Of a DNA stretch of 64,000 bases, positions 27,536 through 36,628 are shown one piece after another. This DNA comes from JBJXHC01 sp046160825 (GTDB lineage: Bacteria; Bacteroidota; Ignavibacteria; UBA10030; UBA6906). Location of the stretch: NCBI GenBank assembly GCA_046160825.1, contig JBJXHC010000055.1:54601-118600 (forward strand), in the 5' to 3' direction. The notes beneath the pieces were generated by a model, which worked only from the letters and a program-made list of their open reading frames with translations, was not told where the DNA came from and ran no database searches. Both the position numbers and the translations under genes were made by a program. The stretch's first letter is position 1, and each line of letters begins with the position of its first letter.

Positions 27536-27564
27536 TTGCCTCTCCGACCCGCAAGCTGTATATT
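27536..27564 (+). promoter_or_regulatory. Candidate promoter for the beta-helix protein gene
   Basis: TTGCCT (27536-27541), a 17-base spacer and TATATT (27559-27564), in the 119-base gap before the ATG at 27618. Confidence 0.45.
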
Positions 27565-27617
27565 ACGCCCGAGCAGAATCGTTGGGAACGCTTTCCCCGA
27601 ATCAACCGCTACCCCCC

Positions 27618-29849
27618 ATGACAACCAGGTTATTTTTTCCATCCTCTGTACGGAAGTCATTCTCCCGCCTGTTTGCTCTGCTCGTTACTTTTCCTGCATT
27701 GATTCTCGCGCAATCGACGTACTACGTTGCTGTAACTGGTGATGACTTGAATCCTGGAACCGAAGTCCAACCTTGGAAAACGATTCAGAAGGCGTGCAAC
27801 ACATTGACGCCCGGTAGTACTGCGTTCATCAAAGCAGGAACTTACAATGAGAAGGTCACCGTCAACGTGTCGGGACATGCCGGCGGATTCATTACGATCA
27901 CGAACTATCCAGGCGATACGGTTATTGTAGATGGAACCGGTCGCCCGGGACAGAATATTATTTACATCGAAAACAAGAACTACCTGAAGATCTCCGGGCT
28001 GACGCTCCGCAATAATGTTGGCGTCACGGATGGATCGGGAATCCGGATCGAAGGCTACGCCGATCATATCGAACTTCGTGACAACACCATTCACGCGATG
28101 CGTGGCACCAACGCGATGGGAATTACGTGCTATGGCACAAGCGGTTCGGCATCCATCTCAAATATCATCATAGACGGGAATACCATCTTTGACTGCGATG
28201 CGTCACCGAGCGAAGCGCTCGTACTCAATGGCAATGTCGATGGTTTTGAGGTGACGAACAACCTTGTGTATGACATCAACAATATTGGAATTGATTTTAT
28301 CGGCGGTGAGGGAACGTGTCCGGTAGGGAGTAAGGACCGTGCTCGGAACGGGGTGTGTCGACGCAACCGTGTGTACAATGCACGATCGAACTCCGGAGGC
28401 GGCTATGCTGCCGGCATCTATGTCGATGGAGGGAGAAAGATCGTTGTTGAGAACAACATTGTTTATGAGAATGATCTTGGCATCGAGATCGGTTGTGAGA
28501 ATCATGGCGAGACGACAGATAGCGTTATCGTGCGCAATAATCTTGTGTATAACAATGACAAGCGGGGGATCTCGTTCGGTGGATATAACTACCCGAGTAC
28601 AGGGCAGGTGCGGTACTGCTGGTTTCTCAACAACACACTTTTCAAGAATGATGTCCTCTCGACCGGCGATGGAGAATTCCTGATTGAGTATGCGAGGAAT
28701 TGCGTCATCAAAAATAATATTGTGTATGGCACAGCGCAGAACATTCTTTTGTCCACCACCGTTGGCACAGTGAACCAGAACGTTCTCGACCACAACCTGT
28801 GGTTTGCAGATGCCGGAATTGATGCGGCAACATTTGTGTGGGACGGCGTGCCACTGACAGGATTCTCACAATACAGGTCAACAACAGGTCAGGATATGTA
28901 CTCCATCTTCTCTAATCCTCTCTTTGTTGCTACGACCCTTCCACAACCGGATCTTCATGTAGCAGTCAGTTCCCCGGCAATTGAAATTGGCGATCCCGCA
29001 TTTATTGCCGGTCTCAACGAGGAAGATGTGGATGGAGAACCCCGTCTGATAGGAGCTCGTGTTGACATTGGTGCGGACGAGGCGAGCATCGTTCCGGGAA
29101 TTCCGTTGCTTGTTTCTCCTCCAGACGGTGAGGCTGATCAAGCCCAGTTCACCATGCTGGTGTGGGAGTCAACGGGTGGCACTTCATCGTATCATCTTCA
29201 GGTTGCTTTGGATTCATTGTTCAATATTCCCGCTGTTGACGATTCCATGGTCTACAACGATTCACAAATCGTTGGGCCCCTCCTGAGCGGCACGCAGTAT
29301 TGGTGGCGGACGAGAGGGAGGAACATCATCGCCACCAGCGCGTGGTCTGAAGTCCGGCGCTTTACGACGGCTGCATTCGTCACAAACTCCTTTCTTGTTG
29401 ACGCCGGTTGGAATATGGTATCACTTCCTCTTTCCGTATTCGATGGCCGGATCTCAAGAGTGTATCCTGCAGCAGTTTCCAATGCATACCGATTCGTCCC
29501 ATTATTGGGCTACGTCGTTGAGGATACACTTCAACCCGGTAGCGGATACTGGGTGAAGTTCAGTGTACCGCAATCGGTGAGTGTTACGGGTGCGATTATT
29601 GATACCGACACTGTTGCGATTACCGCGGGATGGAATATGATCGGTTCGATCTCTCATGCTATTGATACCGGGAATGTCGTCCAGACACCTCCGGGAATTC
29701 TGCAATCGGCGTACTATGGATACGACGGCTCATATTTCGTTTCAGATTCACTTCATCCGGGGGAGTCGTACTGGGTAAAGGCTTTTGTTGAGGGCGTGTT
29801 GATTTTCCCGTCGCCCGTGAGCCGTTCATTTCACTCATCAAGAAAGTAG
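27618..29849 (+). CDS. Secreted right-handed beta-helix protein with tandem C-terminal modules
   Basis: 743 residues. The signal peptide ends near LILAQ. A right-handed parallel beta-helix follows (about residues 20-480), with an N-terminal YYVAVTGDDLNPGT and many NNIVYENDLGIEIG-type rungs typical of pectate-lyase-like or carbohydrate-binding helices. A fibronectin III-like segment (VSPPDGEADQAQFTMLVWES) comes next. Two copies of an 'AGWNMVSLP/AGWNMIGS ... GYWVKF/SYWVKAF' module end the protein. There is no NPFNP sorting signature, so the export route after Sec is unclear. The ATG at 27618 lacks a Shine-Dalgarno; TTG 27582 is the alternative. Confidence 0.8.
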   Translation: MTTRLFFPSSVRKSFSRLFALLVTFPALILAQSTYYVAVTGDDLNPGTEVQPWKTIQKACNTLTPGSTAFIKAGTYNEKVTVNVSGHAGGFITITNYPGDTVIVDGTGRPGQNIIYIENKNYLKISGLTLRNNVGVTDGSGIRIEGYADHIELRDNTIHAMRGTNAMGITCYGTSGSASISNIIIDGNTIFDCDASPSEALVLNGNVDGFEVTNNLVYDINNIGIDFIGGEGTCPVGSKDRARNGVCRRNRVYNARSNSGGGYAAGIYVDGGRKIVVENNIVYENDLGIEIGCENHGETTDSVIVRNNLVYNNDKRGISFGGYNYPSTGQVRYCWFLNNTLFKNDVLSTGDGEFLIEYARNCVIKNNIVYGTAQNILLSTTVGTVNQNVLDHNLWFADAGIDAATFVWDGVPLTGFSQYRSTTGQDMYSIFSNPLFVATTLPQPDLHVAVSSPAIEIGDPAFIAGLNEEDVDGEPRLIGARVDIGADEASIVPGIPLLVSPPDGEADQAQFTMLVWESTGGTSSYHLQVALDSLFNIPAVDDSMVYNDSQIVGPLLSGTQYWWRTRGRNIIATSAWSEVRRFTTAAFVTNSFLVDAGWNMVSLPLSVFDGRISRVYPAAVSNAYRFVPLLGYVVEDTLQPGSGYWVKFSVPQSVSVTGAIIDTDTVAITAGWNMIGSISHAIDTGNVVQTPPGILQSAYYGYDGSYFVSDSLHPGESYWVKAFVEGVLIFPSPVSRSFHSSRK

Positions 29850-29857
29850 TAAAACAA

Positions 29858-31939
29858 ATGGGCTTGAGTAAAACCTGCGTGATAATATTACTTGTTGCAT
29901 GTGTATCCATAGCTTCAGCGCAGGCACAACCGAATTCCATACCGCAGGGATTGCTCAAAGCGCAGGACCTGCGCGATTCGAAAGCACTGTGGGAATTTCT
30001 TTGGAGTGACAGTCCGCTGGTGCGAGCCCGAGCGGCTCTGGCTGCCGGTTCGGTGCAGGATACGGCGCACATCCCGACGCTGATGGTCCATCTCGATGAT
30101 GCGAGTCCGATTGTACGCAAGGCGGCTGCGTTCGCCTTGGGGCAGATGACGTATGTTGTGGATAGTGTTCAACGGCGTACTGTTTCAAATAAATTTCTTT
30201 TGAGAATGAAAATTGAGGATGACAATGATGTTGAATTACGGATCGCGGAGGCACTCGGTAAAGTGGGGGATGCCGCAGCTCTTCCCATGCTTGTCGCTGA
30301 ACAGGGCGAACCCACGGGTTCATCATTGGATTGGGAAATTGCGCTGAGCGTTGGACGTTACGCGTACAGGGGAATGAAAGACAAAGCCGCTACAGCGTTT
30401 GTCATGCGACTTGTTGATGCTTTCAATGGACATCAACGGTGGAAGGGAGCGTATGCGCTCATGCGAATTGGCGATAGAGAGTTCCTTGGAGACCACACAA
30501 GCAGGATTGCAGCAGCTGCACAAGCCCAGGACCCGGATGTGCGCATGTATATTGCCACCGTACTTGGCAAACTTACCGATAAGAGAATCAGCGTCCTTGC
30601 ATTGCTCAAGCTGGCTGCGGATGCCGATTGGCGTGTACGCGTGAATGCTCTTCGTGCTCTTGCGACGAGTGGCGATACGAGCAATTCCAGTGTTGGACTT
30701 ACATTGATCCAGGCAATTGATGATGAAGACGAACATGTCTCTCTGACGGCGATTTCCTCACAGAGAAGTATGAATTTTGTCGCCACCCAACTCGCCGGTA
30801 CGGCCCGTTCTGCGCTTGCGGCTATTGTGGAGAACAAGGGAAGCAAGTTCTCTCCTCGGCAGCAAAAAGAGGCCGCCGTGTCATTGGCAAAATTGTTTAG
30901 CGAAGAAGTGTATGAGATGCTCCGTGAGTGGCGTGACAAGGGAATGCTTGATGAGGAAGCCTACGCAGCGGCTCTTGAATTCATCCCCCTGGGTCAAGCA
31001 CGGATTGAACTTGTGGAGTACGTTGGTGACGCGGATCCCCGATTTGTGAAGACCGCAATGGACGCGCTGATTGGATCATGCAAAGCCTCAGTTCCTCCGC
31101 CTGCCATGATCGAAGCAGCGCGAGAGGCGTTTGTCGGCGCGCTTGCGACAAACGATCTTGCAGTTGTTACGACTGCCTCGGAAGCTCTTGGCGATTCGAT
31201 GTTTGCCCACGAGAGTTCCGTCCCTGACCTTCTCGAAGCGGTTCAGCGTCTCAAAACTCCTGACGATGCCGAAGCAATTGTCTCCATCATTTCCGCGTTA
31301 GGAAAACTTGGCGCGACCATGGCCCTGCCGACACTCTCCGCGCTGATCACCGATCCTGATCATACAGTGGGGCTGGAAGCTGCACGCGCTGTTGAGAAAA
31401 TCACCGGCAAGCCTCATGTGCAACTTGTCCCTCCTGATGGCAAGGCGCTTCACACAAACTTTGACTGGGTCTTGCTGGACCGTATCCGGGACAATCCTGA
31501 AGTGCGGGTGGTGACCTCACGCGGGGAGTTTACGTTTACCCTGCTGCCAGACGATGCCCCCTTCACCTGTCTCAATTTTGCGTCATTGATCGACAAGAAG
31601 TTTTTTGACGGATTGTCCTTTCACAGGGTGGTGTCGAACTTTGTGGTGCAGGGTGGGGATCCACGTGGAGATGGGTGGGGTGGACCCGGATATGCAATCA
31701 GATCGGAGTTTGGGTATGAATCATATGGGCGGGGCTTCGTCGGCGTTGCGAGTTCAGGCAAGGATACCGAAGGCTGCCAGTTTTTCGTGACACACTCCCG
31801 GCAGCCACATCTTGATGGTCGCTATACCATTTTCGGGAAAATTACCGGAGGGCACGGGGTGATGGATCTTCTTCAGATCGGAGATCGGATTGAAACGATG
31901 TCCTTCGCCAACACGAGTCAACCGACAAGACGTGACTGA
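29858..31939 (+). CDS. Exported HEAT-repeat protein with C-terminal cyclophilin (PPIase) domain
   Basis: 693 residues. A signal peptide (residues 1-24, ending SAQAQP) precedes about a dozen HEAT/armadillo-like helical repeats (RARAALAAGSVQD; VRKAAAFALGQM; VRMYIATVLGKL; VRVNALRALATSG; VGLEAARAVEKI), spanning about 40-520. A cyclophilin-type peptidyl-prolyl isomerase domain (about 535-690) carries FHRVVSNFVVQGGDP and GCQFFVTHS in place of the usual GSQFF. The HEAT scaffold probably brings clients to the isomerase during outer-membrane or T9SS protein folding; that is inference. Starts 8 bases after the beta-helix gene and converges with a 4-base gap on the next gene. Confidence 0.88.
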   Translation: MGLSKTCVIILLVACVSIASAQAQPNSIPQGLLKAQDLRDSKALWEFLWSDSPLVRARAALAAGSVQDTAHIPTLMVHLDDASPIVRKAAAFALGQMTYVVDSVQRRTVSNKFLLRMKIEDDNDVELRIAEALGKVGDAAALPMLVAEQGEPTGSSLDWEIALSVGRYAYRGMKDKAATAFVMRLVDAFNGHQRWKGAYALMRIGDREFLGDHTSRIAAAAQAQDPDVRMYIATVLGKLTDKRISVLALLKLAADADWRVRVNALRALATSGDTSNSSVGLTLIQAIDDEDEHVSLTAISSQRSMNFVATQLAGTARSALAAIVENKGSKFSPRQQKEAAVSLAKLFSEEVYEMLREWRDKGMLDEEAYAAALEFIPLGQARIELVEYVGDADPRFVKTAMDALIGSCKASVPPPAMIEAAREAFVGALATNDLAVVTTASEALGDSMFAHESSVPDLLEAVQRLKTPDDAEAIVSIISALGKLGATMALPTLSALITDPDHTVGLEAARAVEKITGKPHVQLVPPDGKALHTNFDWVLLDRIRDNPEVRVVTSRGEFTFTLLPDDAPFTCLNFASLIDKKFFDGLSFHRVVSNFVVQGGDPRGDGWGGPGYAIRSEFGYESYGRGFVGVASSGKDTEGCQFFVTHSRQPHLDGRYTIFGKITGGHGVMDLLQIGDRIETMSFANTSQPTRRD

Positions 31940-31943
31940 TGCG

Positions 31944-32834
31944 TTATCTTTTTTTGTTGCGGTACTCTTCGTATGTCGCCTGATGAACCGGATCGATCTG
32001 CGAGAGTCTTGCATAAATCTCAGGATCTGGGAAAGTGGAAAAGACATCAGCGATCTCGAGATTCTTTGCTTCGAAGAAGGTCTTAACGAACAGATTGCGC
32101 GGGTCTATCTGTTTGCGTGCTCGTTCTATCATCGTAAGTGCGCGCAACACGTTGGCCTGACCACGCGCCGGTTGTATGGCCATCGAATCGAGTCCGGCGA
32201 AGTGATAGGTGTGCATGGCATTCCTGATGGGCGCAAGCTTTGGTCCAATAATCTCATTGATGAGTTGCAGACGGCTGAATGACGAGCTCTTTTGCTCCCA
32301 GCCCTTCGCACTGCTGGTCTGACCGAGATTGGCAATGTCCGCTGCCTTCTGGAAATACGGCGTGCCACCACGCGGTTCATATGTATCAAAATCATATCCG
32401 ATGATCAAGAAGATGTAGAAGTCAAGAAAACTTGTCAGGTCATTGAAGGAATACTCGCTGTGGTTGATCGGGCGGCTCTTGAAATACATGAACTCCCACG
32501 ACTCATCGAACAGTCGCACCACGGCGCTGTTTCTCTCGGTGCCGAAGATCGGGCGTTGACTTCCGATGAATACCTGCGCGGTGTACTTGTTTTCTGCGGG
32601 CGCATTCTGAATGAAAATACTGATCGTACATTTGATCTTCTCCCCGGGGTCGTTCGTACCCCACTCATAGTTATTGATGTAATTCCGAATATCATGTTCA
32701 AAATCAACAAGCAGGTCTTTGTGCGTCGTGGATACGGCTTCGTAGTTCACCTGAACCGTACAATCGACTCGTTGGGCGGTCACAGGAGGTGAAAGCATAA
32801 GGAGAAGGGAAACACTCAACAGGAAGAATCGCAT
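31944..32834 (-). CDS. DUF4835 / PorD-like exported protein
   Basis: 296 residues with a signal peptide (FFLLSVSLLLMLSPPVTAQ) and the DUF4835 pattern: VNYEAVSTTHKDLLVDFEHD, TISIFIQNAPAENKYTAQVFIGSQRPIFG, and EYSFNDLTSFLDFYIFLIIGYDFDTYEP. The family is nearly restricted to FCB bacteria, and I recall it as named PorD in T9SS literature, with unclear role. Its presence beside T9SS-type cargo genes supports a functional T9SS here. It is encoded opposite to its neighbours and shares a 156-base divergent region with the next gene. Confidence 0.85.
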   Translation of the reverse strand: MRFFLLSVSLLLMLSPPVTAQRVDCTVQVNYEAVSTTHKDLLVDFEHDIRNYINNYEWGTNDPGEKIKCTISIFIQNAPAENKYTAQVFIGSQRPIFGTERNSAVVRLFDESWEFMYFKSRPINHSEYSFNDLTSFLDFYIFLIIGYDFDTYEPRGGTPYFQKAADIANLGQTSSAKGWEQKSSSFSRLQLINEIIGPKLAPIRNAMHTYHFAGLDSMAIQPARGQANVLRALTMIERARKQIDPRNLFVKTFFEAKNLEIADVFSTFPDPEIYARLSQIDPVHQATYEEYRNKKR

Positions 32835-32990
32835 TCAGGAATCCTTTGTGGAGTTGTAGATTACCTCGCCGTTCGGCGGGTATCGTGTTGCACAAGTCAA
32901 TATAAAGCTTTTGTCTACAGCGGTCAAGGAAGGCGTTTTCGCTCGCTCTGTCTTTATCCGGTCTCTCACAACAAGAGTAGAGGAGGAGAT

Positions 32991-33803
32991 ATGAAGAACC
33001 TGGTGATTGCTTTATTGTTTACAGTCCACGTGTCATATGCCGCATTTGAACGGTGGAACAGTGGCGCTGATGTTCTTGCGATGGGTGGAGCATCCGTAGC
33101 GGTACCAGGCAGCGGTTGGGCAATGTTCTCCAATCCCGCACTCCTTCAACTGGCAGATTCCCGTTTACTCTCCCTCGCATACACCCCACAGCCTTTCGGG
33201 ATGAAGGAATTGGCCCGCGGTTCGCTCGCATTTATCCAGCCAACGGAAATGGGAGCGTTCGGAGTTTCAGCTGTACGGTTCGGATTCGAACTCTACCGTG
33301 AGATCACGCTCTCCGCCTCGTATGCTCATACACTCGCGGATCGATTCCATCTGGGCGTCACCTTCAATTATCATACTCTGACGATTCAAAATTATGGCAG
33401 TGACGCTGCGTTCGCCTTCGACGTGGGATTTCTGACAGAAATTGTTGAGAATGTTCAATGGGGATTCAGCGCACTCAATGTCAATGCCGCCAGAATCAGC
33501 CAGGAAAAGGAGCGCCTCCCTCAACTGTATGCCACAGGCATAAGCTACCAGCCTGCGAGCGACATTACGCTCGCTGCAGACATTGTCAAAGACATCCGGT
33601 TTCCTGCCGAGCTTCGTATCGGCGTCGGATATCAATTGCACGAGTACGTCCAGCTTCGCGCAGGATCGGCAACTGAGCCTGCAACACTCAACGCCGGACT
33701 TGGCATTCGGTACAGTCTCTTGCAATTGGACTATGCCATCACAAATCACCACGACTTGGGCATGACCCACCAGTTTTCGCTTACCCTCAATCTGGGAGAG
33801 TGA
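32991..33803 (+). CDS. PorV/PorQ-like outer membrane beta-barrel protein
   Basis: 270 residues with a short signal peptide (LVIALLFTVHVSYA). The opening WNSGADVLAMGGASVAVPGSGWAMFSNPA contains the GGA...ANPA-type signature of the PorV/PorQ/FadL-like barrel group. Alternating beta-strand pattern follows to the end. PorV shuttles T9SS cargo and PorQ associates with the attachment complex; assignment to either is not possible. AGGAGGAG lies right before the ATG. It is 3 bases ahead of the HhH-barrel gene. Confidence 0.8.
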   Translation: MKNLVIALLFTVHVSYAAFERWNSGADVLAMGGASVAVPGSGWAMFSNPALLQLADSRLLSLAYTPQPFGMKELARGSLAFIQPTEMGAFGVSAVRFGFELYREITLSASYAHTLADRFHLGVTFNYHTLTIQNYGSDAAFAFDVGFLTEIVENVQWGFSALNVNAARISQEKERLPQLYATGISYQPASDITLAADIVKDIRFPAELRIGVGYQLHEYVQLRAGSATEPATLNAGLGIRYSLLQLDYAITNHHDLGMTHQFSLTLNLGE

Positions 33804-33806
33804 GTT

Positions 33807-35375
33807 ATGGAAACAATGCTTGCGATGATGATGACTCTTGCCGGTGTAGCAGGTGAAGATACGATCGACACATACGAGCGAGCGTCTTTGGATTCCACAG
33901 TTTCCATCGAATCAGAAATCGAGGGGCTGTCCGAACAGAACGAGAGCGAACGTGATCATCTTGAGGTCCTGGACAGACTCCAGTGGTTGCAAGAGAACAC
34001 GATTGATCTCAATAGTGCAAAGGAGGATGATCTTCTCCTGATTCCCGGGATTACTCCCCATGAAGCGCAAGCGATTGTAAAACTTCGCGGTCGTGTCGGG
34101 AAATTCAGTTCTGTCGGGCAACTTGCCGTCGTCGACAATATCGGCCCGGAGGTCGTGAGCAAACTCCAACCATACGTGCATGTGAAATCCCAGACTGAGC
34201 AGAATTCCGTTCATGAATCTCCTGTTCTTCAGATCAGAACACGGGTGTTGCGCGACCTGCAGCCGCGAGCCGGTTTTACGGACGGCAGCTATTCCGGGTC
34301 GTCCATAAAATCGTACTCACGGGTTGCAATGAACATTCAGGAGAATGTCAGATCCGGTGTGTTGGTTTCGAAAGATGCCGGCGAACAATTTTCCACAGGT
34401 TTCCTTTCCGGGTTTGCGGAAGCGCGACTCGGGGAGTCTCGCGTTCTGGCAGGGGATTTCACCATGGAAGCCGGTCAGGGCTTGGTCTTCTGGAGCGGCG
34501 CAGCGTACGGGAAGGGAAGCGATGCGGTGAACGCGGTGCGAAAGTCGGGGGCGGGACTGAGACCGTATCGCTCGAGCAGTGAATTCGGTTTTTTTCGGGG
34601 TGTGTCAGCGACAACAGCGTTAGACATGTCAGATATGATTCTTCACCTGACGGCCCTCGTATCACGACGGAAACTGAGTGCGACGTTGAATGAGGACGGA
34701 ACATTCTCGGCGTTTTACGACGCCGGACTCTACCGCACCGAAAGTGAAATCACAAAAAGAAATACAGTCCGCGAAACGATACTCGGTGGACGTGCTGAGG
34801 TTTCCGGGACGGGTTTGTGGAATGCGGGAATCAACTATTATCACTCAACGTTTGATCGCCCGCTGATTTCATCCTCACCATTTGCTTTTTCGGGGAGGAT
34901 GAACGACGTTGCAGGGGCCGATGCGAGCATTCGTGTGGGACGGTTGGATGTATTCGGTGAAATTGCCCGGTCCGGAAGTGGAGGTAGGGCTGGAATTCTT
35001 GGTGGTATGGTCTCTGTCAGCAGGTCGACACGATTTGCGGTGATATATCGTGACTACGGTGCCTCGTTCGATCATGCTCACGCGGGTGCCTTTGGAGAAC
35101 GGAGCAACACCAACAATGAAATCGGGCTCTACCTCGGTGTTCAATCGGTAATCTCACGATCAGTGAGGCTTTCGGGTTACGTCGACCATTTCAAATTCAG
35201 GGCGCCGAGTTCAACAGTACCACTTCCGGCAACAGGAAGCGACATGCTTATAGAGTCGGATGTGCAGGTGAGTTCTTCGCTTTCATTGATCGGACGCTAT
35301 GCGCAGAAGGTTGTGCAGTCCAGCGAATCCTTCATCGACGAACAGGGGCGGGAAGCACGCGTCGTGGTGGATTGA
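33807..35375 (+). CDS. ComEA-type helix-hairpin-helix plus beta-barrel protein, 5' part (interrupted)
   Basis: 522 residues up to an in-frame TGA (35373-35375). The N-terminus is hydrophobic and probably a signal. A ComEA-like helix-hairpin-helix (about residues 65-125: IDLNSAKEDDLLLIPGITPHEAQAI) is followed by a long beta-strand-rich barrel-like domain (SARLGESRVLAGDFTMEAGQGLVFWSG...). FCB members with this order are putative envelope proteins of unknown function. Translation past the TGA, in the same frame, continues the barrel pattern to 35819, so the natural protein was about 670 residues. Either a nonsense mutation (Trp TGG to TGA is the simplest), a sequencing error, or readthrough. Confidence 0.75.
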   Translation: METMLAMMMTLAGVAGEDTIDTYERASLDSTVSIESEIEGLSEQNESERDHLEVLDRLQWLQENTIDLNSAKEDDLLLIPGITPHEAQAIVKLRGRVGKFSSVGQLAVVDNIGPEVVSKLQPYVHVKSQTEQNSVHESPVLQIRTRVLRDLQPRAGFTDGSYSGSSIKSYSRVAMNIQENVRSGVLVSKDAGEQFSTGFLSGFAEARLGESRVLAGDFTMEAGQGLVFWSGAAYGKGSDAVNAVRKSGAGLRPYRSSSEFGFFRGVSATTALDMSDMILHLTALVSRRKLSATLNEDGTFSAFYDAGLYRTESEITKRNTVRETILGGRAEVSGTGLWNAGINYYHSTFDRPLISSSPFAFSGRMNDVAGADASIRVGRLDVFGEIARSGSGGRAGILGGMVSVSRSTRFAVIYRDYGASFDHAHAGAFGERSNTNNEIGLYLGVQSVISRSVRLSGYVDHFKFRAPSSTVPLPATGSDMLIESDVQVSSSLSLIGRYAQKVVQSSESFIDEQGREARVVVD

Positions 35376-35819
35376 TCCCAACATCGTGCAAGACTGAGCG
35401 CAACGTATGCGGTCAGTCGGACTTTGCGTTTACGCGGTAGAGTGGAGGGAACCCATGTGCGATATTCATTACTTGATCGAAGTGAGAACGGGTATCTCCT
35501 CTTCCAGGAACTTCGTTACAGGACGAGTGAGAGCCTGACGCTTGAATTCCGTATGGTGTTTTTTGAAACCGATTCATATGATTCACGGCTCTATGAATTT
35601 GAAAATGATCTCCGGGGAGTATTCTCGAACCCTGCACTGTATGGGAGCGGTCGGCGCTGGTACGTTCTTGCACGATATAAGGTCAACCACGTTCTCGCTC
35701 TGTCCATGAAATACGCAGAGACCCAAAGGGATGGAGTAACAAGTATCAGTTCAGGCCCGTCAGAAATCGTGGGAGACATTGATAACAGACTCTCAATGCA
35801 ATTGGACTGGCAATGGTAA
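35376..35819 (+). pseudogene. 3' remainder of the HhH-barrel gene after an in-frame TGA
   Basis: Same reading frame as 33807-35375. It reads directly SQHRARLSATYAVSRTLRLR... and ends QLDWQW, an aromatic barrel terminus. About 147 residues of clear amphipathic strands (LLFQELRYRTSESLTLEFRMVFF; WYVLARYKVNHVLALSMKY). A TTG at 35424 could start an independent frame, but the strand pattern begins before it, so it is better read as the C-terminal part of the upstream gene. Confidence 0.75.
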
Positions 35820-35872
35820 TGTTCCCAATTACGCGAACCCTTCACCATCACCCAATACTCATGGAGTTCAAA

Positions 35873-36253
35873 ATGGAGAAACACATAAGCATCATCGGTA
35901 TCCTGTACATTGTCTTTGGTGTTCTCGGACTTCTTGCAGGATTCATCGTCTTTGTTGCATTGGCAGGGAGTGGAGTATTATCGGGAGATGAGGAAGCGTT
36001 TGTCATCACTTCCGGGATAGGCGCGATAATCGGTGGCATCATCGTTGTGCTGTCAGTTCCCGCTATCGTTGGAAGGATATTCCTCCTCCAGAAAAAGGAA
36101 TGGGCAAGGATTCTGATATTGATCCTGAGTTTCCTGAACCTGCTCAGTATTCCTTTTGGAACGGCTCTTGGTGGATATTCCATTTGGGCGTTGATGAATG
36201 ATGAGACGATACGTCTTTTCCGAAATCCTGTCACAACACATCAGACAACGTAA
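35873..36253 (+). CDS. Small integral membrane protein, unknown
   Basis: 126 residues with four hydrophobic segments (about 5-30, 42-65, 75-90 and 95-105) and a short polar tail. Glycine- and isoleucine-rich sequence (GILYIVFGVLGLLAGFIVFVA) is typical of small inner-membrane proteins often labelled DUF4190-like, but I cannot place it in a named family. GGAG at 35863-35866 supports ATG 35873. It ends 2 bases before the damaged DUF983 gene. Confidence 0.6.
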   Translation: MEKHISIIGILYIVFGVLGLLAGFIVFVALAGSGVLSGDEEAFVITSGIGAIIGGIIVVLSVPAIVGRIFLLQKKEWARILILILSFLNLLSIPFGTALGGYSIWALMNDETIRLFRNPVTTHQTT

Positions 36254-36255
36254 TC

Positions 36256-36596
36256 TTGATTTCACCCACATTCACTCAAACCATTGCCCGAGGTTTGAAA
36301 CGAAAATGTCCGCGTTGTGGCGAAGGAGAGTTACACCGTACGTCGTTCAAGATGAATGAGGTATGCAGCTTGAAGTTTGTCAATTCTCCCGGTGACTGTG
36401 GGCGTTCTGGCTCATCGGGGATCGTATTTTTATCGGTTTCCTTTTCCTCGCACTGTTTGTGCTGGTGCGTCCATCAAGTTGGCAAACCGGAATACTATTA
36501 TTGGCTGCGACCATGGGACCACTCGTTATCACCATCCCTTATAGAATGGACGTTGCCATCGGTTTGGATTACCTTGCCCGAACACATCTCGAATGA
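36256..36596 (+). pseudogene. Frameshifted DUF983 membrane protein
   Basis: The first 45 codons give a DUF983 N-terminus (RGLKRKCPRCGEGEL ... FVNSPGD). At 36394-36396 the frame must shift by one base to continue with LWAFWLIGDRIFIGFLFLALF and end at TGA 36594-36596 with RMDVAIGLDYLARTHLE. A single deleted C (GAC CTG TGG read as GAC TGT GGG) restores the family GDLW motif. The second cysteine pair also looks damaged: VCSLKF instead of a C-x-x-C-G motif, consistent with loss of about nine bases. The gene is therefore inactive unless the lesions are assembly errors. Confidence 0.8.
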
Positions 36597-36628
36597 TCAG
36601 GACAAATCGCCATGACAGAGAGCAGAAT

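Noticed and set aside
36256..36615. 119-codon frame as an intact protein
   Set aside because: After SPGD it no longer matches DUF983, while the next frame does; it is a frameshift product.
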